This document shows positions 41,394 to 41,518 of a stretch of DNA of 41,518 bases, piece after piece. The position numbers were made by a program, and so were the translations under genes. The stretch covers positions 1-41,518 of the forward strand of contig NZ_JAQTXM010000037.1 of NCBI RefSeq assembly GCF_028688795.1. Direction: 5' to 3'. The notes beneath the pieces were generated by a model, which saw nothing but the letters and a program-made list of their open reading frames with translations, was not told the origin of the DNA and made no database searches. Position 1 is the first letter of the stretch. The number at the start of each line of letters is the position of its first letter. The stretch comes from Rhodoferax sp. (lineage in GTDB: Bacteria; Pseudomonadota; Gammaproteobacteria; Burkholderiales; Burkholderiaceae_C).

Positions 41394-41518
41394 TGTTGCC
41401 GCCGACCGAAAACTGAGCCACTTTTAGAGGATATGCCGACCCAAAACTGAGCCAGGTGTTTTACTAGCGCTGCCTACTTTTTAGGCAGGAGCAAACAAGG
41501 TGATCACCATGGAACTAT
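41394..41518 (+). mobile_element. IS21-type insertion sequence, left end
   Basis: The kinase frame ends at 41393 and the element appears to start with TG at 41394. Two near-identical 20-nt direct repeats (41401-41420 and 41435-41454, 19 of 20 matches, sharing AAAACTGAGCCA) are the multiple terminal repeats characteristic of IS21 ends. A TGCCTA/TAGGCA hairpin lies at 41470-41486. Confidence 0.75.
41500..41518 (+). CDS. istA: IstA transposase of the IS21 element, first codons
   Basis: A GTG at 41500 with GGAG eight bases upstream opens a frame V-I-T-M-E-L, matching the usual IstA beginning (MELY-type). The rest is outside the window, so the assignment rests on the terminal repeats and this short start. 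Confidence 0.6.

Noticed and set aside
1..41518. CRISPR array
   Set aside because: No regularly spaced identical repeats were seen; the dispersed repeats are far apart, diverged and lack spacers.

Overview
The window looks like chromosomal DNA of a betaproteobacterium, most likely Comamonadaceae (Rhodoferax/Polaromonas-like). The basis is the gene content (glutaryl-CoA dehydrogenase with a CaiB-type CoA-transferase, an atpIBEFHAGDC operon, a ybeD-lipB-lipA cluster, a b561-YceI-YceI cluster), the moderately high GC, and a family of about 45-bp AT-rich dispersed repeats of a kind I associate with that family. The taxonomic call is inference from protein character, not from a marker gene.

Layout. 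1-735 is the 5' part of an IS630-type transposase whose insertion has cut the N-terminus off a chemoreceptor (to 3131). 3192-8770 holds a class V aminotransferase, a LysR regulator and a glutarate catabolism pair (gcdH and a CoA-transferase), with an unusual hairpin-rich spacer between the two. 8807-11848 carries a diguanylate cyclase and an MFS transporter on the minus strand. 12106-16649 carries cytochrome b561 with two YceI proteins, then the three-gene AmmeMemoRadiSam system (amrB-amrA-amrS), whose function is unknown. 16695-18460 looks like a tiny island at a tRNA-Arg(CCG) gene: a partial tRNA copy, an intact RES/Xre toxin-antitoxin pair and a decayed GNAT-toxin remnant. 18616-23406 holds a membrane-anchored cytochrome c, a conserved protein of unknown function, a YheT-like hydrolase, a SnoaL-like protein and a LemA-TPM-TPM operon. 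23503-30711 is the full F1Fo ATP synthase operon on the minus strand. 30803-36590 carries ybeD-lipB-lipA (lipoate synthesis) and a large SWIM/SNF2 helicase. 37063-41393 is a three-gene signalling operon: hybrid histidine kinase, REC-EAL protein and HD-GYP protein with a lost HD dyad. The kinase is cut at its N-terminus by an IS21-type element that runs off the right edge.

The two most unusual features are (1) a pair of long hairpins between gcdH and its CoA-transferase, with unrelated but near-perfect stems and the same 25-nt loop in opposite orientation, and (2) seven copies of the dispersed repeat, most of which touch start or stop codons and one of which sits in frame inside the CoA-transferase gene. 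Both window edges lie inside insertion sequences that each truncate a signal-transduction gene, so the window may be a contig bounded by IS repeats.
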